Shown here piece after piece: positions 1-9,221 of a stretch of DNA of 64,000 bases (positions are counted from its first letter, which is position 1; each line of letters starts with the position of its first letter). Below the pieces are notes generated by a model, which was not told the DNA's origin, did not search any database, and saw only the letters and a list, made by a program, of their open reading frames with translations. The translations under genes were made by a program, and so were the position numbers. This DNA comes from Methylovirgula sp. GTDB lineage: Bacteria; Pseudomonadota; Alphaproteobacteria; Rhizobiales; Beijerinckiaceae. Where the stretch lies: NCBI RefSeq assembly GCF_037200945.1, contig NZ_JBBCGP010000001.1, positions 3,532,501-3,596,500 of the forward strand, given 5' to 3'.

Positions 1-3000
1 CGCGCCCTGATTGACGACCTTCACCGGCTGCGTGGAAAGTTTCGCGGCGAGCCAGGTTCGATAATAGGCGCCGCTATGCGCCGTGCCGTCAATAGCGAGC
101 GAGATCGACACATCGCGCGCGGCCAACGCCTCGGCAGCGAGAACCATCCAGGATTCTTCCTGTGTGCTTGTATAATCGATCGCATCACGGGCGCTTTCGA
201 CAACCTGTGCCGCCTGTTCGATCTGCGTGTTGTCGGCGCCGCCTTCGACCGCCAATGTCAGAAGCCCGGCGCCATCGCGCAGGCGTGAGCCGAAATCCGT
301 CCGTGTCAAACTGTCGGCATCTTTCACTTGTGCCAGACTTTCGCCCGCCGCTGCGAAGACCTTTTGAGCGCGGCCGCGATCGCCGAGCAGCGCGAGCGAT
401 GCGGCGAGCTGCGCCCGCGCCAGCGGCGTCTGGAAAGCCGAAAGTTGCGCATCAGCGAGATAGCGCAAATCTTCCATCACCGGCTTGCCGTTGCGGGCGA
501 GGACGTAGATGGCATAAGCCAGCGCCGGCGCCTGCCCGGCCTGGACCTCACTCGTGTTGGCGACGTAATTGCGCAGCCGTTCAAGAGCCTGGGCGAAAGC
601 TTCCTGCGGAACGTCATAATTTTCCTCGCGTGCGCGCGTGAGAAAATCGGTGACGAACGCATCGAGCCATGCGTCATCCGCATTGCCCGCCGACCAGAGC
701 CCGAACGCGCCGGTCGAATCCTGCCGCGCCAGCAACAGCGCGATGGCACGATTGACGCGGCTGGCGATGCCGGTATCGAACGCAAGCGCCTCAGGATCGG
801 CGAGCTTGGCAACATAGAGCAGCGGCATCGTGCGGCTGACGAGCTGTTCGGAACATTCGAACGGATAATCGGCCAGCGCCTGCAGATTGCCCGCGGCATT
901 GATGCCGGTCAGGCTCGCGACGGCCGCAGAGACACGTCCGGTGCCTGGCAGAAATTCCGCCGTCAGGTCCTTCGTGACGAGGAATGAATCGCCTGGCATC
1001 AGTTGCCGCACCACACGTCGATAAATGTTGGGCGTCCCGGGTTCGACATCGAGTGCAAAATTACGTTCGGTCTTGAACCTGGGGCCGCTCATCTTGAAGG
1101 CAATGTCGGCCTCGCCGATTCCCGTGCCGACAAGCGGCACCGACAGCGATGTGCGCTCGCCCGCTTTGAGGCGGATCGCACCGCGCCCGCGGCCCACAAC
1201 CGAGACGGGCCCCTGCGCCGAGACATCATAATTGTAGAGGCCTGTTTCGCCCTCGACATTGTCGATTTGCAGATAGAGTCGCGAATGATCCTTCAGCGCC
1301 AAAAAGCGCGGCAACGTCGGCTGCACGACGACCGGATCGCGGACGATGATATCGGCGCTGGCGCTGCCGACCTTTTCCGCGGTCCACACGGCAGCAGCGA
1401 GGCGCATCGTGCCGTTGAACGGCGGCAGATCAAACCCGACCTCCGCCTTGCCGTCTGGCCCGACATTCACAACGCCGGAAAAGAGCGCGAGCGGCGCTTC
1501 CGTGGGCTTGTTGCCTTGCAGATCGCCGCCCGCGTCGCCGCCTGAGCGAATGGCGCCAAGCGTGCCTTGCATGCCATCGATCAGGAAACCATAGATGTCG
1601 CGGATTTCGGAGGCGAGCGTGCGCTGGCCGTAGAAATATTTGCGCGGATCAGGCGTCTGATAATGCGTGAGATTGAGAATGCCGACATCAACGGCGGCCA
1701 GCGTGACATAGGCCTGCTCGCCCGGCGCCAAACCTGTCAATGTGATCGGAACGCTGATGTGCTGATGCGGCCGCAGCTTGTCCGGCGTATCGAAAGCGAC
1801 GCCGAGCTTGTGGCTTGCGGCGGCGACGCTGAACCACGCCAGCCCCAGCGCCCGGCCCGGATTGCGTTGCGCGGCCTGATCCAGCGGCCGATGCGCGAAG
1901 ACGACAGCATAGGCGCCCGCGCCCCAAGCGGCATTGACCGGCACACTGACGAGATTGTCACCCTTCTTCAGATCGACCAGCGACGAATAATTCAATTGAT
2001 CATTGAGGATCGCGACCGTCGCCGTGCCGGCAAAGCGCGAGGCGATCTTGATCTTCATCGCCTCGCCCGGCGCATAGTCCTTTTTGTCGAGCGTCACTTC
2101 GAGAAGATCGGGCGCATCGGCGCTCGCATCGCCCGACCAGCCAACACCGAATGTCACACTCGTCGGCGCATCGTTCGGATCGGCACTGGTGACATCGAGA
2201 CGATAATCGCCGAGTTCCACCGGCGCCGAGATTTTACCCAAAGCATCAGCAGCAAGATCGAGCGTCCCGGAAGCCACACGGCGCGAGGATTTCACCGTCT
2301 CGAAATCCCAATGCCCATCCTGATTGTACCATTGGTAATCGGTCAGAAGCCGATAGAGCGACCAGGTCACGCCCTTGCGTGCGACGCGCGCGGCGCTCGA
2401 ATTGACGGCGATCACATCGAACGAGGCGATGTCGCCATCGCCGAGCGTCACGAAATCCTGCTTCACGCCGATCAGGCCACCCTTCGGCAGGATCGGCAGC
2501 GTGACGCTCCGCTCAACCGCGCGGCCGCCCGGCTCGCCGACGCGCAAGGTGACCTTCGCCTCGAGCGGCTGCGTGGCGGCGATATCGGGAATCGGCACGT
2601 CGATTTTCGCGTCGCCCTTGGCGTCGGTCGTCGCGCTCGTCGGCAAATCCTTACTGACCGCGGTGAACGTCTGATCCTGAAGACCCGCCTCATAGCCTTG
2701 CAGAATCGGCAGGCCGTGATTCCCCGCCGCCTCGACAGTCACATCGCCGCTGATATCGAGGCCGCTGCCCGGCGCGCCGTAAAGATAGCGTGCATTCGCA
2801 TCGACCGTACTTGAGTCACCGGCCCGCGCCTGCGTCTCTTGTGGCTTGAGTTTGAAGTCGAGCCGTTCGGGCACGTAATCCTCGACGAGGAATGTCGCCT
2901 CGCCGACCGGCGCGCCTTTCGGATCGACGTAGGCCTCAACACGCCATGTGCCGCTGGCGCTGGATGGCAAAAGTGTCAGCCCGTAGCTGCGCCCGCCAGC

Positions 3001-4698
3001 ACCCTGATCGGCAATCAGCACGCGCTTGTATTCGACGCCGTCCGGCCGCTTGGCGACAAGCGTCAGCGGCACGCCGGTCTTGGCACTGCCCTTGGCGTCG
3101 CGCAGCAATGCGGTGACATAGACGGTCTCGTTGGAGCGATAAACGCCGCGCTCGGTAAAAACCTCAGCGTCGAGCGGCTGCGTCACGTCGCGGCCGGAGA
3201 CGCCGCGATCGGTCAGATCGAACGCGCCCTGCTGCATATTGAGGAAGCCGTAATCGCCTTTGCCGTCCTCACCGACGATGAGACCCGGCGCGAGGCCATT
3301 GCTGCCGCGCGAGAGGCCCGGCTCAAAGCGAACATAGCCGTTGGCATCGGTCTGCTTGGTCGCGAGCACTTCGTTGTCGCGCGCGACAAGACGTAGCGAA
3401 ATGCCCGCAAGCGGCTTCGCGCTCGTCAGCGAACGCACGAAGACATGCAGACCATCGCGGCTTGAAAGCGCAGTGAGGCCGAGATCCGATACGACGAACC
3501 ATTGCGTCGCGACATTCGAATCGTCGTCGCTATCCGAAGACTGGAGCCCGTCGCCGGGCTTCGCCGTCATGATGTAAACGCCCGCCTGCAAGGCGCCGGC
3601 CGCTTCAAGCACAGGAAAGGCGGTCGTCACATCCTTGTTCAGCAGGCTCGCGACATCGAGCGTACCCTTCCAGATTTTGCGCGCGTCGCTGTTCTTAAGC
3701 TGATCGAGCCGGTAGCTCGAAAGCTGGGAGAGAAAATCGCTCGATGTAATGATCGGCAGCAGGCCGCGGTCGCCGACGCGCAGAATTTGCACCGCAATCT
3801 TTTTGACGTTGACGGAGACAACCGGAATGCCCTGCTGGCCGACGCGCGGCAGCACATAATTCTTGCCTGTGAAATGCACCTGCTGAGAGCGGTCGCGCAC
3901 ATAGATGTTGTAGGTCGCCGTGCGCAAAAGCTGCTCATTGACCGCCGAAGGAATCCCCTGCCGCAGAACGATCGTGTAATGCGCCCCGTGCTGCAGGCCA
4001 TCGACGCAAATCTGCTGATCTTCCGCCGAAACCGCCGGTCGATCGATACCGGCGACGCTCACATAGGACGCGAAATCGACGTGGCCGCCGGCCAGCGACT
4101 CGGAGAGCTGGAAGCACGCCCGCGGCGCGGCGGAATCCTTATCGACCTTGTAGTCGAGGATGCGGAAGCCATAGGTGTCGCGCTCTTTTTGATAGGTCGT
4201 CCGCACCGCTAGATCGTCCACAAGCCCAAGGCTTGCGTGATAGGCGTCGAGCGAAGGGCGCCACGATTCACGCTGCGCAAAGATGGCGCCGAGCTGCGCG
4301 AGCGCGAGGGCGGCTTGCCGTTTGTCGGCGGCCTTGAGGTAAGCCAGATAGGCGGCCGTCGTTGCCGCTTGCAGAATGTCGTCGGAATTGCCGGACGCAA
4401 CTTCCGCGCGCGAATAGGCAAGCCAGCTTGTGGCATCGTTCGGATTAATGGCGATCAGCCCGGCCAGAGCGTGAAGCATACCCTTCGAATCGCGCTTGGC
4501 GAGCGCCGTAGCCGCGGCCTGCCGAAGTGCGTCCGGCGTCTGATCCATCAGATCATCGCCGTCCTGCGCCACTTGCGCCGCGAGCCGAACGGCATCGCTG
4601 GCGAGATTGGCGTTTCGATAATCGCTTTGCAGAGTCTCGGCGCGGCCGGAGACGGCGAGAACCAGCAGCAGACACAGAAAGCCAGCGACCGCGCGCAT
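1..4698 (-). CDS. Alpha-2-macroglobulin family protein (5' part, runs off the window)
   Basis: The reverse strand is open from an ATG at 4698 to base 1 without a stop, giving at least 1566 residues; the C-terminus lies outside. A hydrophobic signal peptide (about residues 2-20) ends near SGRAET. Long beta-rich macroglobulin-like stretches follow, then the thioester-type signature YPFECSEQLVSRTMP, with Cys1282 and Gln1285 as the predicted thioester pair, and an alpha-helical domain after it. GGAG lies 7 bases before the ATG. Bacterial family members are periplasmic or inner-membrane protease traps often encoded beside pbpC; that neighbour would be outside this window. The motif is CSEQ rather than the more familiar CLEQ, but Cys, Glu and Gln are kept, so thioester formation remains possible (inference). 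Confidence 0.93.
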   Translation of the reverse strand, partial: MRAVAGFLCLLLVLAVSGRAETLQSDYRNANLASDAVRLAAQVAQDGDDLMDQTPDALRQAAATALAKRDSKGMLHALAGLIAINPNDATSWLAYSRAEVASGNSDDILQAATTAAYLAYLKAADKRQAALALAQLGAIFAQRESWRPSLDAYHASLGLVDDLAVRTTYQKERDTYGFRILDYKVDKDSAAPRACFQLSESLAGGHVDFASYVSVAGIDRPAVSAEDQQICVDGLQHGAHYTIVLRQGIPSAVNEQLLRTATYNIYVRDRSQQVHFTGKNYVLPRVGQQGIPVVSVNVKKIAVQILRVGDRGLLPIITSSDFLSQLSSYRLDQLKNSDARKIWKGTLDVASLLNKDVTTAFPVLEAAGALQAGVYIMTAKPGDGLQSSDSDDDSNVATQWFVVSDLGLTALSSRDGLHVFVRSLTSAKPLAGISLRLVARDNEVLATKQTDANGYVRFEPGLSRGSNGLAPGLIVGEDGKGDYGFLNMQQGAFDLTDRGVSGRDVTQPLDAEVFTERGVYRSNETVYVTALLRDAKGSAKTGVPLTLVAKRPDGVEYKRVLIADQGAGGRSYGLTLLPSSASGTWRVEAYVDPKGAPVGEATFLVEDYVPERLDFKLKPQETQARAGDSSTVDANARYLYGAPGSGLDISGDVTVEAAGNHGLPILQGYEAGLQDQTFTAVSKDLPTSATTDAKGDAKIDVPIPDIAATQPLEAKVTLRVGEPGGRAVERSVTLPILPKGGLIGVKQDFVTLGDGDIASFDVIAVNSSAARVARKGVTWSLYRLLTDYQWYNQDGHWDFETVKSSRRVASGTLDLAADALGKISAPVELGDYRLDVTSADPNDAPTSVTFGVGWSGDASADAPDLLEVTLDKKDYAPGEAMKIKIASRFAGTATVAILNDQLNYSSLVDLKKGDNLVSVPVNAAWGAGAYAVVFAHRPLDQAAQRNPGRALGLAWFSVAAASHKLGVAFDTPDKLRPHQHISVPITLTGLAPGEQAYVTLAAVDVGILNLTHYQTPDPRKYFYGQRTLASEIRDIYGFLIDGMQGTLGAIRSGGDAGGDLQGNKPTEAPLALFSGVVNVGPDGKAEVGFDLPPFNGTMRLAAAVWTAEKVGSASADIIVRDPVVVQPTLPRFLALKDHSRLYLQIDNVEGETGLYNYDVSAQGPVSVVGRGRGAIRLKAGERTSLSVPLVGTGIGEADIAFKMSGPRFKTERNFALDVEPGTPNIYRRVVRQLMPGDSFLVTKDLTAEFLPGTGRVSAAVASLTGINAAGNLQALADYPFECSEQLVSRTMPLLYVAKLADPEALAFDTGIASRVNRAIALLLARQDSTGAFGLWSAGNADDAWLDAFVTDFLTRAREENYDVPQEAFAQALERLRNYVANTSEVQAGQAPALAYAIYVLARNGKPVMEDLRYLADAQLSAFQTPLARAQLAASLALLGDRGRAQKVFAAAGESLAQVKDADSLTRTDFGSRLRDGAGLLTLAVEGGADNTQIEQAAQVVESARDAIDYTSTQEESWMVLAAEALAARDVSISLAIDGTAHSGAYYRTWLAAKLSTQPVKVVNQGA

Positions 4699-5047
4699 AT
4701 TCGCTCCGTCCGTTAAAAAGGCGCCGGTTTTCCGCCGCAGGCGCGCCCAAGCTGCCGCATCGCCAAGGGATGGCAAAATAATGTGGTGATTTCGCAACGG
4801 CCGGCCCGAATTGGCAAGGACTGGCCTGGCCTCTGACACAAAATAATTGAACCCGTCTGCTACGAGCTATGCTAAAGGCTCGCTTTATCAAATAGTTAAC
4901 ATTCCAGCTCGAGGGCACAAGCGGATGCGACGCAACGCTTGACCTGCCCGCGGCGCGACTCATCTACAGGAAGGGCAACGGGACTTGCCCCTGGCGCGTT
5001 CAGCCCACATAACCCGCCTGCCAGAGCGCTTGCACGACGGAAAATGA
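4699..5047. promoter_or_regulatory. Divergent intergenic region, presumed promoters
   Basis: This stretch separates two divergent genes, so it should hold promoters for both. A TTGAAC at about 4847 followed 15 bases later by TATGCT is the best sigma70-like pair seen, but the spacing is short. I see no RNA gene, repeat or convincing small ORF here. Confidence 0.3.
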
Positions 5048-6157
5048 ATGGCGATCAATGAGGAAGTACGCCCCGAACGCATGAAGGGCCGGCGCGGCCT
5101 GGGGGGCAGTCTGCCGCAGAAGCCTAATCTACACTCGTGGTTGGCGAGCTTTTCCGCGGAGGGCGGCGGCGAAGACCACAAGCGCCGACGACAGATCGCG
5201 ACCTACATTGGCGCGTGTTTCAGTCTAGGCATCGCGGCCCTTGCCATTTTCGTCCTCATCCACACCCTGGCGCATATCAACCCCGGCCAATTGCGGGCCG
5301 CGTTCGATGCCACCGAAAACAACCAGATCCTCGCCGCTCTCGGCCTGACGGCTTTATCTTTCCTCGCATTGACCGGCTACGACGGCGTCGCTCTGCTGCA
5401 ATTGCGCCAGAAAGTGCCGTATACGACGACGGCGCTCGCCTCGTTCACGAGCTATGCGATTTGCTTCACGCTCGGCTTTCCGCTGATTACCGCCGGCACG
5501 GTGCGCTTCTGGATTTATTCGCAAGCGGGTATCTCGCCGGCAAAGATCGCCAGCCTCACGGTGATTGCGGGCGTCACCTATTGGCTCGGCATGGTCTTCA
5601 TCCTCGCGATCGGTCTGATCTTTCGCGCCGGGATGATCAGCCAGCTCGATCATTTCGCACCTCACATCAATATGTTGATCGGCATCGCCGCGCTTGGCGG
5701 CCTGGTCGCCTATCTCGTGTGGGTGTCTGTCGAACATCGCTGGACGCGCATTCAAGGTTTCAAACTCGAACTGCCGGGGTTCAAGCTGACGACGGCGCAG
5801 ATTGTCCTCAGCGTCATCGATCTTTGCGCAGCGGCAGGCGTTCTTTACGCCTTGCTTCCCGACACGCATGGTATTGATTTCTTCACTTTCGCGGCGGTCT
5901 ATGTGTTCGCCTGCGCGCTCGGCATCGCAAGCTATGCGCCCGGCGGTATCGGCGTCTTTGAGGCGACGATGCTCAAGATTTTGCCGATCCCGTCGCAGGA
6001 GGGTGTGCTCGCCTCACTGCTCATGTTCCGCATTATCTATTATCTGATCCCGTTCGTTCTCGCCTTCGCGCTGCTTGGCGCCAATGAAGGCTATCGACGC
6101 TGGTCCGACCTGCGCGAGGCCATGCGGCGCGCAACGTCCGACAAGGATCCAGATTAA
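5048..6157 (+). CDS. Lysylphosphatidylglycerol synthase-type transmembrane (UPF0104) protein
   Basis: This 369-residue inner-membrane protein has a charged N-terminal tail (about residues 1-50) followed by roughly eight hydrophobic segments. Motifs such as FTSYAICFTLGFPLITAGTV and ASYAPGGIGVFEATML are typical of the flippase-like domain of MprF and of YbhN-like proteins. The soluble aminoacyl-transferase half of MprF is absent, so it is not itself a lysyl-PG synthase; it may move a lipid or act in envelope maintenance (inference). It is divergent from the macroglobulin gene and convergent with ctaE, with only six bases between the stops. The ATG at 5048 gives the longest frame; no strong ribosome binding site is visible, so a start a little downstream (for example 5090) is possible. 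Confidence 0.8.
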   Translation: MAINEEVRPERMKGRRGLGGSLPQKPNLHSWLASFSAEGGGEDHKRRRQIATYIGACFSLGIAALAIFVLIHTLAHINPGQLRAAFDATENNQILAALGLTALSFLALTGYDGVALLQLRQKVPYTTTALASFTSYAICFTLGFPLITAGTVRFWIYSQAGISPAKIASLTVIAGVTYWLGMVFILAIGLIFRAGMISQLDHFAPHINMLIGIAALGGLVAYLVWVSVEHRWTRIQGFKLELPGFKLTTAQIVLSVIDLCAAAGVLYALLPDTHGIDFFTFAAVYVFACALGIASYAPGGIGVFEATMLKILPIPSQEGVLASLLMFRIIYYLIPFVLAFALLGANEGYRRWSDLREAMRRATSDKDPD

Positions 6158-6163
6158 GTTAGC

Positions 6164-7021
6164 TTACAGCCAATAAACCAGGACGAAGAGCAACAGCCAG
6201 ACCACATCGACGAAATGCCAGTACCAGCTCACCGCCTCGAAAGCGAAATGGTGGCTCGCGTCGAAATGGCCACGCAAGATGCGCGCGAGCAGCGCCGTCA
6301 GCATCACGACACCGACCGTGACGTGGAATCCGTGCAGGCCGGTCAGTGCAAAGAACGTCGCGCCATAGACGCCGGAGCCGAGCGTCAGACCTAACTCGGT
6401 ATAGGCCTCATAGAATTCCCGCGCCTGCAAAACCAGGAAGATCACGCCAAGCAAGATCGTCAGCGCCAGCCAGAAGGTGAGCGCGTCACGGCGATCCCGC
6501 CGCAGCCAATAATGCGCCCGCGTCACCGTTGCGCCGGAACTGACGAGCAGCAGCGTATTGAGCGCCGGGATGCCCCAAGGATAGACGGTCGAAAAATGCT
6601 TTCCAGCCGGGCCCGCAGATGGCCACGCGCCGGAGAAGTGCGGCCAAGGCGTGAAATGCGCATCAAGCGACGCAAGCCACGGGAGCGAAACTTCGCGCTC
6701 GTAAAATAAGACACCGAACAACGTCGCGAACAACACCACTTCGGAAACGATGAACCAGATCATGCCGAGCCGGAATGAACGATCCTCCCAATGATGATAG
6801 AAGCCGCCCTGGCTCTCGGCGATGACCTTGCCGATCCAGCGTGTTAGCGCGAAGAGGATCGATATTATCCCGACGCCGGCGAACCATCGGCCGGCCGGAT
6901 AGCCGTTCACGCCGAGGCCGAGGCCGATCGCGAGCAGCATGATCGAAAACGACATGAGCGCCGGATAGGGGCTCGGCCGCGGGACGAAATAGCGGCGGGT
7001 TGCGGCGACATCTGCGCTCAC
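6164..7021 (-). CDS. ctaE: Cytochrome c oxidase subunit III
   Basis: At 285 residues with seven hydrophobic segments this matches heme-copper oxidase subunit III. Recognisable family signatures include RWIGKVIAESQGGFYHHWED near residue 60, the LHGFHVTVGVVML helix and the C-terminal SWYWHFVDVVWLLLFVLVYW. Subunit III carries no metal but stabilises the catalytic subunit and its proton pathway. It is the last gene of ctaC-ctaD-ctaG-ctaE; its start lies one base after the ctaG stop, so translational coupling is likely. Confidence 0.97.
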   Translation of the reverse strand: MSADVAATRRYFVPRPSPYPALMSFSIMLLAIGLGLGVNGYPAGRWFAGVGIISILFALTRWIGKVIAESQGGFYHHWEDRSFRLGMIWFIVSEVVLFATLFGVLFYEREVSLPWLASLDAHFTPWPHFSGAWPSAGPAGKHFSTVYPWGIPALNTLLLVSSGATVTRAHYWLRRDRRDALTFWLALTILLGVIFLVLQAREFYEAYTELGLTLGSGVYGATFFALTGLHGFHVTVGVVMLTALLARILRGHFDASHHFAFEAVSWYWHFVDVVWLLLFVLVYWL

Positions 7022-7022
7022 T

Positions 7023-7598
7023 TTAATTAACTCCCCTCAGCGCGGCCTCTTCCGCAACCGGAAAAGCCGAATAGGACACTGTGATCGTCGAGATTTCCGG
7101 CGGCAGATCGCGGCTTACAAAAAACACGACCGGCATGACGCGCGATTGCTGCGGATCGAGCCCCTGCTTGTGGTAGCAAAAGCATTCGATCTTTTTAAAA
7201 TGTGTCGCCGCCTGCTCCGGACTTACGCTCATGATGGCTTGCCCATAGAATCGTGTGCCGCCGAGATTTGTGGCGAGATAAGTTGCTGTCGAAGGCTCGC
7301 CGGGGTGAACGCGCAAGCGCCGCTCCATCGGCCGGAATTGCCACGGCAGACCCGGCATTACCGTGCTCATGAATTCGACTGTCACGGTGCGGGATAGATC
7401 GACGCCGCCCACGGGTCGCGCACTCGCCTCGTCCGTCTTGCCGTTCAGCCCGGTAAAATGGCAAAGGGTGTTATAGAGCGGCACGAGGCCGAAGCCGAAG
7501 CCGAAGAAGCCGAGCGCCACAACCGCCAAAACCCAAGCGAGCCGCCCGTTTGCCGCGCGCTTCGTCGTGGTCTTTGTGGCACCGGCATCCTCGCTCAT
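7023..7598 (-). CDS. ctaG: Cytochrome c oxidase assembly protein CtaG/Cox11
   Basis: This 191-residue protein has one N-terminal membrane anchor (about residues 20-42, LAWVLAVVALGFFGFGFGLV) and a periplasmic immunoglobulin-like domain. The copper-binding CFCY motif (within KKIECFCYHKQGL) and the MPVVFFVSRDLPPEI segment are diagnostic of Cox11, which delivers copper to the CuB site of subunit I. Its ATG overlaps the ctaD stop by four bases (ATGA arrangement), showing operon coupling with the enzyme it matures. Confidence 0.96.
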   Translation of the reverse strand: MSEDAGATKTTTKRAANGRLAWVLAVVALGFFGFGFGLVPLYNTLCHFTGLNGKTDEASARPVGGVDLSRTVTVEFMSTVMPGLPWQFRPMERRLRVHPGEPSTATYLATNLGGTRFYGQAIMSVSPEQAATHFKKIECFCYHKQGLDPQQSRVMPVVFFVSRDLPPEISTITVSYSAFPVAEEAALRGVN

Positions 7599-9193
7599 GC
7601 GACGACCGGCTGTTCTTCAAACGTATGATGCGGCGGCGGCGACGGCAGCGTGAATTCGAGTCCTTCCGCGCCTTCCCAAACCTGGTTCGTAGCCCGCTTG
7701 CCGTAGCCAGCTGCGGCACGAATGACATTGTAGACGAGCAGCAATTGCGCCGCGCCGAGAATGAAGGCGCCGAGGCTCGACACCGTGTTGAGCGACGCGA
7801 ATTGCAGCGCATAGTCGGGAATGCGACGCGGCATGCCGGCAACGCCGAGGAAAAATTGCGACATGAAGGTGATGTTGAACCCGATCATCGTCAGCCAGAA
7901 GTGCCATTTGCCAAGGCGCTCACTGTACATGCGGCCGGTGATTTTCGGCAGCCAATAATAGACTCCGGCGATGACACCCATGATCGGGCCGCCAAACAGC
8001 GCATAATGGAAGTGCGCAACGAGGAAGAAAGAGTTGTGATATTGCTGATCGGCGACGGCATCGGCGAGAACCAGACCGGTCAAGCCGCCGATGAAGAAGA
8101 GAACGATATAGCCGAGCGCAAACAGCATCGGCGTCTCGAAACTGAGCGATCCCCTCCAGATCGTGCCCATCCAGCAGAAAAAGAGAATCGCTAGCGGCAC
8201 CGAGATCAGCATCGTCGAATACATGAAATAGAGCTGCCCGGCGACCGGCATGCCCGAAGTGAACATATGATGCGCCCAGACCACGACCGATAAAGCCGCG
8301 ATCGCCCAATAAGAATAGACCTGGGCGCGATATCCGAAGACCGGCTTGCGCGCGAAGGTCGGCAAGACGTGCGACATGATTCCGGCGGTCGGAAACAGCA
8401 GAATGTAAACTTCCGGATGACCGAAGAACCAGAACAGATGCTCCCAGAGCACGGGATCACCACCTCCAGCGGCGCTGAAAAAATGCGTACCGAAATGCCG
8501 GTCGGCGAGCAGCATGGCGCTTCCCGCGATGAGCGCCGGAAAAACCGCGATCAGCAGGAACGAGGTCATCAGCCAACTCCAGACGAAGAGCGGCAACTTC
8601 ATCATCGTCATGCCCGGCGCGCGCAGGTTGAAGATCGTCACGACGATATTGATTGAGGCCATCAGCGATGAGGCGCCGAGCAGGAAAATGGCGAAGATCG
8701 CGAAATCAACACCGGGGCCGCCCTGCACCGAGAGCGGCGCATACATGGTCCAGCCGGTATCGACCGGGCCGTTGCCGATGCCGATCAGCTTCAAGATGAA
8801 TGGCAGCACGAGAACGATGGCGGCCGGCGGCAGCAGCCAGAAGCCCCAATTGTTCAGCCGCGGCAACGCCATGTCCGGCGCACCGATCATCAGCGGAATG
8901 AGATAATTGGCGAAGCCCGCCGTCACCGGCATCAGCGCGCCAAACACCATAACGAGGCCGTGCAGCGTGATGACCTGATTGTAGACTTCCGGCGTCAGCA
9001 AATGATTGGCCGGATGGATAAGCTGGCCGCGGATCAGTTCAGCGAAGAAGCCGCCGAGCAGAAACATCGTCAGCCCGAACAGCATGTAAAGGATGCCGAT
9101 GTCCTTATGATTGGTCGTCGTCAACCAGCGCAGCAAGCCTCGTGGCTCGTCATGGGCGTCGTGATGGCCGAGGTCGGTTGCGGCGCTGCTCAT
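7595..9193 (-). CDS. ctaD: Cytochrome c oxidase subunit I
   Basis: This 532-residue subunit I of an aa3-type heme-copper oxidase reduces O2 to water and pumps protons. The heme and CuB ligands are visible: GHPEVYILLFP (CuB His and its cross-linked Tyr), WAHHMFTSG (two CuB His) and VAHFHYALFGG (heme a3 and a ligands). I chose the ATG at 9193 because AAGAGGAAACCCG directly precedes it and the protein then begins MSSAATD; an in-frame TTG at 9211 would add six residues that include this ribosome binding site. It sits 28 bases after ctaC. Confidence 0.98.
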   Translation of the reverse strand: MSSAATDLGHHDAHDEPRGLLRWLTTTNHKDIGILYMLFGLTMFLLGGFFAELIRGQLIHPANHLLTPEVYNQVITLHGLVMVFGALMPVTAGFANYLIPLMIGAPDMALPRLNNWGFWLLPPAAIVLVLPFILKLIGIGNGPVDTGWTMYAPLSVQGGPGVDFAIFAIFLLGASSLMASINIVVTIFNLRAPGMTMMKLPLFVWSWLMTSFLLIAVFPALIAGSAMLLADRHFGTHFFSAAGGGDPVLWEHLFWFFGHPEVYILLFPTAGIMSHVLPTFARKPVFGYRAQVYSYWAIAALSVVVWAHHMFTSGMPVAGQLYFMYSTMLISVPLAILFFCWMGTIWRGSLSFETPMLFALGYIVLFFIGGLTGLVLADAVADQQYHNSFFLVAHFHYALFGGPIMGVIAGVYYWLPKITGRMYSERLGKWHFWLTMIGFNITFMSQFFLGVAGMPRRIPDYALQFASLNTVSSLGAFILGAAQLLLVYNVIRAAAGYGKRATNQVWEGAEGLEFTLPSPPPHHTFEEQPVVA

Positions 9194-9221
9194 CGGGTTT
9201 CCTCTTCTCAAGCACCAAGTC

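Noticed and set aside
1567..2814. An open + strand frame of 415 codons inside the macroglobulin region
   Set aside because: It is the complement shadow of a GC-rich gene; the reverse strand gives a continuous, recognisable macroglobulin, and the + frame product is Arg- and Ala-rich without any domain.
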